64,000 bases of DNA, from the NCBI GenBank assembly GCA_945910005.1, contig OX246748.1, positions 16,657,368 through 16,721,367 of the forward strand. The letters run 5' to 3'. The notes below the pieces were generated by a model. The model saw only the letters and a list, made by a program, of their open reading frames with translations. It had not been told where the DNA came from and made no database searches. Both the position numbers and the translations under genes were made by a program. Source of the DNA: Isoperla grammatica (lineage: Eukaryota; Arthropoda; Insecta; Plecoptera; Perlodidae). Position 1 is the stretch's first letter, and the number at the start of each line of letters is the position of its first letter. Below, in pieces: positions 1 through 10,871 of the stretch.

Positions 1-217
1 AAATAAATGGTAATAGAACATATGTTAGCCAGAATGTTCACCAGAATGAAAAACAAAGAACAAACAGTAACGAATGCAAGTCGACTCGCGTCTGTTCTGT
101 TCCCTGTCGAGGCACGTGTTGTGGAAGGGTAGGCGCCTGCCGTATCTGCTGGCTCGACCTACCGGAATCAACGTAAGCAATACTGGCGCGTAAATGTAGC
201 CTAGAACGGACGTAAAA

Positions 218-292
218 ATTACCCGGACCCGAAAAACGGCTCCGGGTAATACTTTGGAGCCGGGTACCCGGGTTACCCGGGTACCCGATGTC
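218..292. repeat. short GGGTACCCGG-type repeat
   Basis: GC-rich run of overlapping palindromic words (ACCCGGG, GGGTACCC) in an otherwise AT-rich flank. Such words are common in invertebrate transposon ends, but no element boundary is visible here. Confidence 0.5.
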
Positions 293-488
293 ATCCCTAC
301 TAAAAATCAACATAAACAAACTCTTTTGTCTCGATTACTCTTTCAATCGTTAACAAAAGCATACATTAATCATTTTCGTACACTTAATCGAGGGATATAC
401 GTGTTCAATTTGCCATATTTCCCCGTAAAAAATATTATTTATTTTATTTTGACAGCTAAATGAAACTTGGAAGAGTACCAGGTGGCCT

Positions 489-526
489 CCAATATGGCCG
501 ATGTGACGTCACGTGAATACTCCCTA
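489..526 (+). promoter_or_regulatory. CRE/E-box composite motif, copy 1
   Basis: Contains TGTGACGTCACGTG, that is a full cAMP-response element (TGACGTCA) overlapping an E-box (CACGTG), preceded by a YY1-like ATGGCC. The same block recurs inverted at 7538 and in variant form at 14894 and 27750. It may be a regulatory module or the conserved end of a transposon family. Confidence 0.5.
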
Positions 527-1442
527 TTGAATGAGTTACAAATCCACTAATTTAAAGTGAAAACTAGGAAAACCAATCTTTCCAAAGGTATGGCTACTCT
601 TCACGCATCACGTTTTGTCATATAGACCTATGTGTAAATTTCTCATTTCAATGTGGCCTAAAACCACTTCGCCTGATAATCCCCTAAGTCCGCACGAATG
701 AGTGACTGACCACACAGAAACAGTGGCTCACCCACCCTCTTCCATTGAGATATTGGAGTCATGACACGAACTGACAACTGAGTGACAGGTGCGGATAAAG
801 CGACACTAGCGCCAATGGTGTCCCTGCCTTCAATCACCTCTGGCCGATGTAGGTGTTGATTCTTGTAACACAGTCAGTGCGTTTAATGTACATTTAGCGG
901 TATCGATAGCTCAGCTACAGCGTATACAACAAACAACAACAACAAACAGCAACTGTCAGACTAGGGGAAGTGCGTTGATGGTATTTATACTAAAAACTTT
1001 AGGCCTACACTCGTAATCCTTTACTCGCATAATCACTCAATCACACAAGCCAAATTTTAAAATATTTGAATAGTTTCAAAGTAAATATCGCATTTAATTC
1101 TATATATACACTTTATGTATTTTATGCGTTAAGACTGTACTTTTGGTTATGCTTATTATCTACACCGAGCTTTATTTTAACGGCCAAACTATTTAATACC
1201 AAGACTCAATAAATTGTGCACTTCTTGGTAGTCTTAGTTTTTAGACTGATATTACTTCTTCATTATAGTTGATAGCATTTGCAGCAAATTAAATGAACTC
1301 GTTCGTACATTTACTAACAATCTTTTTGTCTGAAAACTTTTGGTTTGAATTAATAATTTTAAAACAAGAAACAATTTAAGTAACGGATATCTCTGGACTG
1401 GATGTCGAATTGGTCACACGGAACGTGCTGCGTTCGTGGACC
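527..1442. other. AT-rich spacer, nothing recognised
   Basis: No open frame of credible coding character. A short CAA-rich stretch lies near 930-950. No inverted termini were seen. Confidence 0.5.
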
Positions 1443-1985
1443 AAAAACTGTCATCACTCATGTTTCTCTGGTCCTAATACATCAGTACAAAGAACGAGCT
1501 GCTTCCGTTTACCAAACACTCTCATCACTCCTGTTTCCCTGATCCAATACATCGGCAGAAAGAACGAGCTGCTTCCGTATACCAAACACTCTCATCACTC
1601 CTGTTTCCCTGATCCTAATACATCTGTACAAAGAACGAGCTGCTTCCGTTTATCAAACACTCTCATCACTCCTGTTTCCCTGATCCTAATACATCAGTAC
1701 AAAGAACGAGCTGCTTCCATATACCAAACCCTCTCATACCTTCTGTTTCCCTGATCCAATACATCGGCAGCAAGAACGAGCTTCTTCCGTATACCAAACA
1801 CTCTCATCACTCCTGTTTCCCTGATCCAAATACATGTGTACAAAGAACGAGCTGCTTCCGTATACCAAACACTCTCATCACTCCTGTTTCCCTGATCCAA
1901 TACATCAGTAGAAAGAACGAGCTGCTTCCGTATACCAAACAAACCACTCCCATCACTCCTGTTTCCCTGATCCTGATCCATCTGT
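1443..1985. repeat. 70-71-bp minisatellite, 8 copies
   Basis: The anchor TGTTTCCCTG recurs at 1461, 1532, 1602, 1673, 1743, 1813, 1884 and 1960, giving a period of 70-71 bp, with the last interval longer at about 76 bp. Each unit also carries GAACGAGCTGCTTCCGTATACC. Units differ by point changes. Open frames on both strands across the array arise from the repeat and show no protein family. Confidence 0.9.
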
Positions 1986-4771
1986 ACCAAGGTGCTCAGC
2001 TTCTGAAAGGTAAAAGCATCCTCTAAGGTAAATGTGACCATGACCGAGTGGAGTGAATCCAGCTCTACTTCATGTTTTATTCAATCCACCCTGGTTGCCA
2101 AAGCTGCACAGGTGGTGTGTGAACGCGTACACCAGTAGTGCACCCAGGGGTGGAGTGGGAAATGTGAAGACTACGCCCCATCTACCCCACATAATCTTGG
2201 GAGACTAAACTTATACAGCCAAAGTTTTAACTTTTTAGTATAGACAACTAACACGACATAATGGTGTGATTCAACGAAATGAAAATTACCAAACCGTGTT
2301 AGAGTAAGGCACCCCCTCCGCCCTCCCCCTTCTTCCCACTAAAATTTCGAACATCCGCAAGAGCCGTATAACAAACTAGTAATTGTTGTAATCTTCAGTC
2401 TACTTTATCATTCTTTGCAGCCACTTTCAAGTTGCCTTACATCACATTCTACTTTATACATTCCAAAGATTAATTTAAATATTCATTCCCCAAATAAATA
2501 TTTCTGGATAAAGGGTACTTTAGTAGATTATTTTCTAAAATTTAATTAAATTTGGTTTGATTGACTGGACTTGTGAAAAATAATATTTTTTAATCATATT
2601 TCTGGACCCCAAGTGAGCAATAACAATTCAATTATTGATGTTTTTCATAGAAGGTTATTGAAGTGTCTGTCTCAATGCCAAAGAAATCTAAAACAAAACT
2701 TGAATTAAGTTAGCGGTAGTCGTCCCGAATTAGATTTAAAGTGTACGACCACTACTGCATAGCACTGTACAACTATCATTTATATTATCCTGCTTACGGC
2801 GTTGTAAACGATTGCATGTTCTATGTATAAGTGCAAACAAAATTGTTTTTACAATTTTTTTGTATGAGCAAAAAAAATTTTTTTTACAATTTTTTTATGT
2901 TTGGTGTTTATGTTAGTAGGGACTCGTAAACTATTAAGTGAAACCGTAGTTAAATATGTTCAGTTGTGTTCTGAGTACTGGTGATCATCTTTCAGAGTTG
3001 CATGACAATCGTTGAATTGAAGCCTTAAAACATTAAAGCCACACCCGTCCTATTCGTAGCAGTTCTACGTAACCTAATCTTGTAACAACTTCGAAGGGGG
3101 TCATTGCAGCACTGTTTAGGGTGCACAGAGATGGTTGTGACGTATGTAAAGTGTATAAAACGTACCTGATTGTGACGGATTTGTTAATTTTGTACCTGGT
3201 TTGCTTAATTCTTTAAAAGATTTCACCATCATGCGCACAAGAAAATATCTCGAGTTATCATGTTTCATTTTCATTTTGTTATTGCCAGAATTATCTTATT
3301 GTTATAAGTTCTTTGTAGCTTACTTACGTTTACTTGTTCATTGTATTAGTAAAATAAATTGTCCGTGATTAGTTTTGACTAGTTGATATCTTTATGTACA
3401 TAATAAAGTTGTTTCTTTTTTTCGAACCATATATTTAGGAAGCAGAATTAAGAGCTAAGGACGGACGCCTCAGAAAATCTGATCCGACTAACTGATGGCT
3501 GCTTGCGAGTGTGTATTTGAGTAGGTTAGATACTTTCTGCTCGTCCGCGGGATTTAGCCGAGTAAATGATTGGATCACAGTTGTTGATCTGTTGTAGGCC
3601 TGGATTAGTTGGGGGATCCCCCCCCCCCCCCCCCCCCCCCTCCGTGAAGGATCGATTCCAAGCCATCGTGAGATAAGACGATTCTGACGTCACTTGGGCA
3701 CCACTCACAGATCTAAATCACATGTTCGAAGAAACATGTTATAAATTCGCATGGAGAAACTTTTACTATGTCATTCCATCATTCATCTCACAGATTATGA
3801 AACTGCATTCTCGTTAACGACTTACATAGAAAACGCGAGATTTCACAAACTCTAGACAACAACCAATCAGATTCAAGTAATTCACCCCGTTTAAAATACC
3901 CCCCAACACTACAATCGTGACATGTTTTCATCTAATTGATTGCGATGAGGCAGTGTTTGAGATTTATGTATTTATTTATTTGTTACTAATAATATCAACA
4001 AGACAAACAAACCCGAATCGTCAGTCTGAACTATTTAATCTGTGCAGAAGCAGAAGTGTTTAGCGATATCTATATAATATTAAAAAAGAGCTTACATTGA
4101 GTTTTATAACAACAAAAACAGGATTTAAACAATTCAAATATTGCAAAAATGTTGGTTGTAATTTTGGACACCAGAAACCACTTAAATATTCATTCTTTAA
4201 TGGCTTCCAAAATAATAACCGTAAGAATTACAATTTTTAAAACATTTTTAATTCAATGTTTAGTTCATACGACACAATTTCGTTAAATAATCTTTTTCAA
4301 TATTGTGTAAAGTTCTCAAGATATTTCTTAAGGATCTTAATTTGTACTTTATAATCTGTAAACAGGCAAACTCAATGCTAAGACCAGGAACATGGCGAAG
4401 AAGTTTGAAACCTTGGTAATATTCTTCGTACGTTGGTATAATAATGTTTCTCCACGCAATGTTCATTCTAATTTTAAGATTATTATTTCAATGGTTTATA
4501 ACTAGCTAAACTGCCTTCAGGCACGTAATAATAATTTGATTCTCTGTTGATTGGAGCATTTTAGAATGGCAATTCTTACAGCGAGATGATTCTTACATGA
4601 CACGTGAATAGCCACGTGCTTGTTTAGTTTAAGAGAAAACGTGCTTAAGCCTCTGTATGGATGTTTTTTCTCAGAATTTGTCTTAGTACAGTGTGAAATG
4701 TGAATGTACAAATATTTTCCTCTAGGCAGCCCTTCTAATAATGTTTGTGTTTTCAATTCTAGAAACGGGAT
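1986..4771. other. AT-rich spacer with one poly-C tract
   Basis: I see no gene. It contains imperfect A/T runs near 2840-2900 and a GGGGGATCCCCC-initiated run of 23 C at 3618-3640. Open frames are short and unremarkable. Confidence 0.5.
3611..3640. repeat. G5-AT-C23 homopolymer tract
   Basis: Five G, then AT, then about 23 consecutive C. The complementary strand reads CGGAGGG before the G run, similar to the contexts of other G runs in this window. Confidence 0.85.
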
Positions 4772-4930
4772 TCTTCCTATTGCTAATGATTTGTTTTTAT
4801 GAGCCAAGGTATTTCTATTCTATAAAGGGTGTTTAGAATACAACGGATCAATATTTTTATAATGCATTTTCTTAGTTCTAAAATCTATATATTGATTTGA
4901 GGAGAAGTTTTCAGACCTTTTTATTTCCAC
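4772..4930 (+). repeat. dispersed repeat, copy A of a direct pair
   Basis: Shares with 6673-6822 the blocks TTTATGAGCCAAG, ACAACGGATC, ATAATG and GTTTGAGGAGAAGT in the same order and spacing with scattered substitutions. The two copies lie 1.9 kb apart and bracket the 5S-derived SINE. Family unknown. Confidence 0.7.
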
Positions 4931-5894
4931 TCTGTTTTTAACTGCACATATCTGGGCACAGATAGATCTTTGCCACGTTTCAGGTTCTATTTATCTACAT
5001 CCATTTAATAAAACAATGATTATGAATAATGAATAATACATCTAACACGATAATTAGTATTAATATTAATATTTATTATTTTTATTTTTTAATTTAATTA
5101 ATACACCTTTATCAATAAGCAAAAAACATATAATGTGTATGTTAATAACAATTGCAATCAGTAAATAATAAATGGCATCTACATCAATTGTACCTGCTTG
5201 TGAGCTATAGCATAAATGCTCACTTTAGAATTGTTTAGTGTGTATTAATGTCTTGCCCTTCGAGAAAATCAGTTCCATAACTGATCGTGATAGGTATTTA
5301 ACATATGAACAATATCAATGCAGCTTTGTAATTGTCTTCCTTTAAAGTTTAATTTACAAATTCAATTACAAAATTCTCTACCTTATTCTCAGCGACATAC
5401 ACAAAGATCTTCGCCCACAGAAGAAACAGCCCGTTAACAAAGATGTATTTATGTTCATACAAACTCACAAAGATTTCCTTCCATTCACTGAAACAGCTGT
5501 AGAATGTTTTAATTATCATGAAAGCCCTTGGCTGAATTTTAAATATAATTAAACATTTCATCGTGAAATGAATCATCGCTGTTTGTGTTATTTGCGTTAT
5601 TGCCTGGAGGTAACCGAGGGGAGAAGAGATCTTACACGTGTATTGTAAACGATCAAAGGAGACTTATTATTAATATCAGTATTATTATTATTAAACACTG
5701 GCTCTTCAACAACAAGGAAACAAGAGAGAAAATTGTTCGAGGCTTTGAGTTGGAACTCCTCAGGTTAAAATACTTCCCGGTGTGGCTCAAATATGCTGCA
5801 GTACTCTTGGTATTTTATTTATTTATTGTAATTAAGACCAGTGTAGGGCACAATGCTCTCTTTAGCCTAATGAGTGATGATTGATACATTATAA
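4931..5894. other. AT-rich spacer, nothing recognised
   Basis: Low-complexity ATT-rich stretches near 5050-5100. No domain is recognisable in any frame. Confidence 0.45.
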
Positions 5895-6226
5895 TGAGGA
5901 AGGGAGGAGGGGAAGCCTGGTACCGGCACGTAGCCTCTCCTATCGAAAAGTACCAAGAGGACCATCGGCTTTACGTCTCATCCGAAAGGACGGTGTAACT
6001 TTAACCAGTCATATAGGTTCTTCCACTAACCTGGACTGCAGAGCAGTTGACGAGAAGAACGAAGCTGTTACACTAGCTTTCGAACCCTCCAATCTGCTCT
6101 AACCAACGGTAACTAGTGTTTCATAGGAGAGTGGTCACCCATCCACCTCCTGACCTAGCTCGAGGTTCCTTAACTTCGGTGTTCGTATGGGAACCGGCTA
6201 AGCGACCGCGGCTAAACCGTTGGCTA
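5895..6226 (-). mobile_element. 5S-rRNA-derived SINE (SINE3-like)
   Basis: Read on the minus strand, the head (about 6225 down to 6105) follows metazoan 5S rRNA: the 5' GCCAAC, then CACCGAAGTTAAG (box A region), GGTCAG, and GGATGGGTGACCAC (box C), in the correct order and spacing. The downstream body contains CTTTCGGATGAGACGT, a block I have seen as a conserved SINE core in marine invertebrates; the assignment to a named core domain is inference. Substitutions in the head and the fused non-5S body argue against a functional 5S gene. The 5' end is set at the 5S start; the 3' end is approximate. Confidence 0.65.
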
Positions 6227-6672
6227 CTCTTGGTATGTGGTTCTATTGGTAAGTGTGAGACTCTTGAACAAGTACGTGACTTCAAGGGTGGTAAGTGGGT
6301 GTGCAGAATAACACAAGCATTAATGCAGCGAAACGTGGAAAACACTTTAGAAAGGATTTTAATTCCATTCGTTAACGAACTGTAAGTAGGACACCGCGGA
6401 GTGGAAATGTAAAATACTTCTCGTTTAGTAATTATTTTCTGTGGCATTGAAAATGTATTTTTAATCTAGGAAACAGTTCAAAGTGAATGTTTTGTTTGTT
6501 TTTCAGCGCTGTAATTAAAATCTAACGAGTTACGGTTTGTTTTGTGATAATTTAAGGGCTGTAACGTACAGTGTGAATGTTAAGTAGTTGTAATTGTTAT
6601 GTGAAAATACTGTGACTTGTTTTTATCTTTGTGGTTGTGTGGAAGGTTGTGAAAAGCTCTATTGTTCTACTT

Positions 6673-6822
6673 TCATCTTATTGCTAACTATTTGTATTTA
6701 TGAGCCAAGTTTTTTCAATTATATAAAGGATCTTTAGAAAACAACGGATCTACGTTTTGATAATGTATTTCTTTAGTACTAAAATGTATTTATTGGTTTG
6801 AGGAGAAGTGTTTCACATCTTT
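6673..6822 (+). repeat. dispersed repeat, copy B of a direct pair
   Basis: Second copy of the block at 4772-4930, same orientation. Boundaries are approximate. Confidence 0.7.
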
Positions 6823-7202
6823 TTTTTAACGCATTCGTTAAGAAATTGTTACACCATTTTAATATACCACTGTTATTATAACGCAATCAAAATATTTTGC
6901 ATTATAGCGTTAGTGCATACGTGTTTATTTACAGGCTGAACACCTTTTTGACTATAGAGTAAAACAGAAACATTATAAGCTAAAATATTTAAAAATATAC
7001 ATTTTGTAAGCGATAAGTGGTAGGAAGGGGACGAAAGAGGTAACGCCTGACATAAAATGCCTCATTCAGGATATTCCCAGAAGTACTAATGATGGTCTAA
7101 TAATAATAAATTTCAATTAATAGACTTATACAAATTACCATATATATTTCTTGGACCCCTATATCTATTGAGTTTATAGACATACCCTGACCCAACCGTT
7201 CA
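6823..7202. other. AT-rich spacer, nothing recognised
   Basis: No structure beyond AT richness. Confidence 0.4.
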
Positions 7203-7379
7203 ATTAAAATCCACATCAATTAAATTTGAGAAAATGTAAGTGATATTTGTTAAATGAAATGAATGATAGTAAGTAAAATTTCTTAGCTATCACTTACATT
7301 TTGTCAAATTTAATTTATGTCGATATTTAAGAGTTGAAATTATTTAATTTTATCAATATATAAAAGGTATTAAATTAGG
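7203..7379 (+). repeat. 180-bp hairpin-bearing repeat, copy 1
   Basis: Carries an internal inverted repeat (AAAATGTAAGTGATA against TATCACTTACATTTT) and ends ATCAATATATAAAAGGTATT. A direct copy lies at 8173-8352. Probably a MITE-like fragment. Confidence 0.75.
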
Positions 7380-7537
7380 TAAACATACTAATACAATTAC
7401 CGTTACTAATACTAATACCGTTCAATAAGCAAGTGTCGATTCAGCCTCGTTATCCGCGCATCCCAGAACACCCCGTCATGTGCCTATCAACAACACACAC
7501 ACCCTCACGACACAACATCCCTCGCACAGCAGCCTAT

Positions 7538-7576
7538 ATATAGGGAGTATTCACGTGACGTCACATCAGCCTATAT
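7538..7576 (-). promoter_or_regulatory. CRE/E-box composite motif, copy 2 (inverted)
   Basis: Exact inverted match over 26 bases to the motif at 489-526, with TGACGTCA and CACGTG overlapping. Confidence 0.5.
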
Positions 7577-8172
7577 TGAAAGAACATCACAGCTTTGTGT
7601 CACCCTGTAACGGTGTTATTTCATACCCGACGCAATAAACACGAGTTAAACACCGGTCAAAATGATTACACCGCTGTGACTAGACTCGCGACCCGTGGAA
7701 TAATTTCATCAATGACGGGAACGACTGTTTGTTTTGAAAATTCAAACGAACGAACGACAGATCCCAGAGCGGCGTGCCGTGAAAACGCCCTTCGATTGGA
7801 AAATTGATGAAATACCGATGTCGAAAACATGGCCGGTGTGGTGATGAAAATTGTTTTCATTTAGCAGCGTTGGGTTTAGCTGGACAATAGACGATGGTGG
7901 TTTGCACGAGACTCGGGTTTGTCTCCCGCCACTGGTATTAATAAATGAAGGACTTTTGAAGACATCCGTAATCCGTAAGGCAACTCAAAACACTTCTGCG
8001 TACATAGATCATCATCACAAAAAACAGACTATTTGTTTTTCTAATTTATTATTATCACTTCATTCTTTCTGTTTGTATTCTTAATAGTTATTAGTAACAT
8101 TGTGCTTTTTACTACTACTAATTTTTAACTAATTTAATAACTTTTAAATATTGATAAATTTACTCAATTTCA

Positions 8173-8352
8173 ACTAAAATCCACATCAATTACATTTGGC
8201 AAAATGTAAGTGATAGCTGTGAAATGAAATAAATGATAGTAGCCTAAGTAAAATTTCTAAACTATCACTTGCATTTTCTAAAATTTGATTTATGTCGATT
8301 TGAGTTCAAACTTGATAATTTTATCAATATATAAAAGGTATTAAATTTGGTA
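8173..8352 (+). repeat. 180-bp hairpin-bearing repeat, copy 2
   Basis: Direct copy of 7203-7379, including the AAAATGTAAGTGATA hairpin and the TATATAAAAGGTATTAAAT end. Confidence 0.75.
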
Positions 8353-9527
8353 AAAATAATGATACAATATGATGACCGTCTTATTCTTCTTTCATAGTGA
8401 ATTTCCGTCATTTTCCTTTTTTTGTGTGTTAGCAATCAGTGAACTGAATGAACGAATAAATAGTTATTGAGCCTTGTTGCGGAACTTTAAAACTAGAGTA
8501 TCTTCGATGAAGCAACGCGCAAGTCTGAAATAACGTGTTATCGTCTATAACTTGTGTCTTCAAGTATTGCAGTGGTTCATATAAACGTCACAGTTATAAG
8601 AGCCGCGCATTCAGGGGTGCAACCATGGGGGATGAAATGTGTCGTACTTACGCTGAAGAATGCGGGGGTTGTAACATTAAGGTGAAACCTACTACGACTT
8701 GGCCGGTCCACTTTACAAGATCTATGACGTCAAGTTTACAAGAATCTACAGACACGAAAACTCCCTCGCGCTAAAAGTTGGTTAGTTGGCGAAACTTTCC
8801 TCGTGTAGTTTTTCGTAAATTTTTCAAAGGTTGTCACTTTGATGTTAATTGCTCCGAGCTGTTGTAAAGTTTTCTGTTTGGCAGTTTTCTTAGTAGAAAT
8901 AAGTGGTTAGTCTGTCTGTAAGCGCTCAACATTTAAACTATGCACACTGTTAAATGGTGCACTATTCATCGGTAATTGGTTTGCTTTAGCTTGAAACTTG
9001 TGTTCGCTCCTTGGGCTTGATACTTGTTAATGCTTCTAACTCCTTCGGATGTACAATACACTCCGATTAGCAAGCACTCTATTTATAACAAGTCGTTGTT
9101 TAAAGAAGATTTTTACATTAGTCGAAGCTTTATTGAGTGTGGGTACACCTCAATAAACATAAGTATTTCAGTTTATACAAAAACATTTCATTATGAAGAA
9201 ATAATTAAATAACAAAATAGAGAAACACTTTCTTGTTGGATCTAGTTAAATTAAAACTATAATACTGGATGTTTGAAGAATATTAATATTACAGCCTTCT
9301 AGTTCAAGTAAGCTTCAAACTGTGTTATCGAAGTCTATTATAGCTGAGAAGTTGGTCGTCTATTGATCTTGATGTTGTCTTGTACAGTCAGGCCTTGTTA
9401 CGTCACATATAAACGAAACCTATAAGATACCATTCGATATATTTTATTAAATACAATCAATTCCATTTTGCAATACGACAGTAGATTAACCTCACCGCCA
9501 CACAGCTCAGCGACGTTTACATCCGTG
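8353..9527. other. spacer; one short ORF with good start context
   Basis: An ATG at 8624 in the context GCAACCATGG opens 49 codons ending near 8774. It resembles no family I know. There is no other support for transcription or splicing, so I do not call it a gene. Confidence 0.3.
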
Positions 9528-9559
9528 GAGGGGGGGTGGGGGGGGGGGGGGGAGGGGGA
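9528..9559. repeat. interrupted poly-G tract
   Basis: About 30 bases of G broken by single T and A, preceded by CCGTGGAGG. Confidence 0.85.
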
Positions 9560-10013
9560 GAGAACGCAATTTTAGTAAATTAAAAGCTAGCAAGAATAAT
9601 TTTATATTAGAATGTCTACATAGGAACAAAGAAAAATTCACCAACGTTGTGCAAGCGTAGTTAAACCTTCGTTAATTTGATGAAATGATGTGAGCAGAAG
9701 AAAAACGAACACATGCCGTGGCTTATGTATTTGCTCTAGCTAGAGGAAGAACTGAAAATAAATACTGAAAAAAGGACAATGCGTGACTACAAACTATGTA
9801 GATTTGAGCGAATTCTGTTATCCTCAGTACGGCTTGTAAAAAGTTTCACAATGCGATGCGAGCGAAGAGATTAGCGTTAGTTACTAAATGGCATTAGTTC
9901 ACATGGATAATTGGATCTGAACGGCGTTCTGATTACCGTATACATGTTGATAGCTTGAAGTAACTGACTTGACTGACTACACTTGTCGTACTACGTGTAC
10001 TTTCGCACTAAGT

Positions 10014-10206
10014 GAAAAGCCCAACCACAGCTGTCGGTATCGGGATTGCAATCGTAATCCGGAAATCGTGAAAAAGTAACTTACATGGATGGATCTTATG
10101 GTGCTGTATGGTGCTAATAACATCGTTATGATTTAGCATGAGAAAATCTACGATTGCGAGCCCGATTGCGATCGCGATGCTGACAATAATTGTGGTTGGA
10201 GCTTTA
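10014..10206. mobile_element. MITE family 1, copy 1
   Basis: Imperfect terminal inverted repeats: AAAGCCCAACCACAGCTGTCGG on the left, and on the right the complement ending TGTGGTTGGAGCTTTA. A second copy lies at 43710-43926 with the same internal blocks (GTAACTTACATGG, ATGATTTA, CGATGC). No coding capacity, so non-autonomous. Superfamily not determined. Confidence 0.75.
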
Positions 10207-10248
10207 GTCGACAAACCTTTACACCTTCCATCATTTCACGAGGTGTAC

Positions 10249-10272
10249 AGTGTACAGTGTACACTGTACACT
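10249..10272. repeat. 24-bp perfect palindrome
   Basis: AGTGTACAGTGT followed immediately by its exact complement. It directly follows the MITE at 10014-10206. Confidence 0.85.
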
Positions 10273-10871
10273 ACTGTGTTTGGACTGCAGACTGCACTGC
10301 CGTAGCTTTGAATCACGTATAATTTAAAACATTTTGTAATTCCTCTTCGTCTTCGTTTGTTATCACTCATTCCTCTTATCAATCATCTTATCAATCAACA
10401 ATAATCTCAACAATAATCACATCGATAAATTCCCAGAATGGCGAAAAACATCAACCAACTGACTACGATGAAAAAACCTTTTTATTTTTCCTCTACCGAA
10501 GATCCCTCATAATCGAAAGGATATTTTAAGAAAGAAAAAATGAAATGAAAAATTTCGTCTTACCAAACAACCTAGAGGCACGAAAATAAAATACCACTCG
10601 TCTTATCTATATAAAACAAATAATTGAATTGAGTCTGTAATAATGGTTTGTGCGGTTTTACCTGGAGATGTGTGACCTCGTATTATAGAGGGAGCGATCG
10701 CTCTCGGGTTGATAACGATACATCATAATGAGACTGGGGTTTTTTGTGAGTAGAGCTCAAGATGCTGTTGTGCTCAAGCACACAATGAGCACCTCCCGTG
10801 ATCCGCACGCAACGCAGCACAGCATGAATACATCTTCGCGTGCTCACGCCACGTTAGCCGAGCGTTTGCGG

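Noticed and set aside
1443..1985. CRISPR array
   Set aside because: Units are contiguous 70-bp repeats without unique spacers, and the DNA is eukaryotic. The same holds for the other tandem arrays in the window.
6105..6225. Functional 5S rRNA gene
   Set aside because: Head has many substitutions and is fused to a non-5S body; SINE origin fits better.
489..7576. A 7.1-kb transposon bounded by the inverted CRE blocks
   Set aside because: The same block occurs alone at 14.9 and 27.8 kb, no target duplication is visible, and the interior has no shared subterminal pattern; kept only as a hypothesis.
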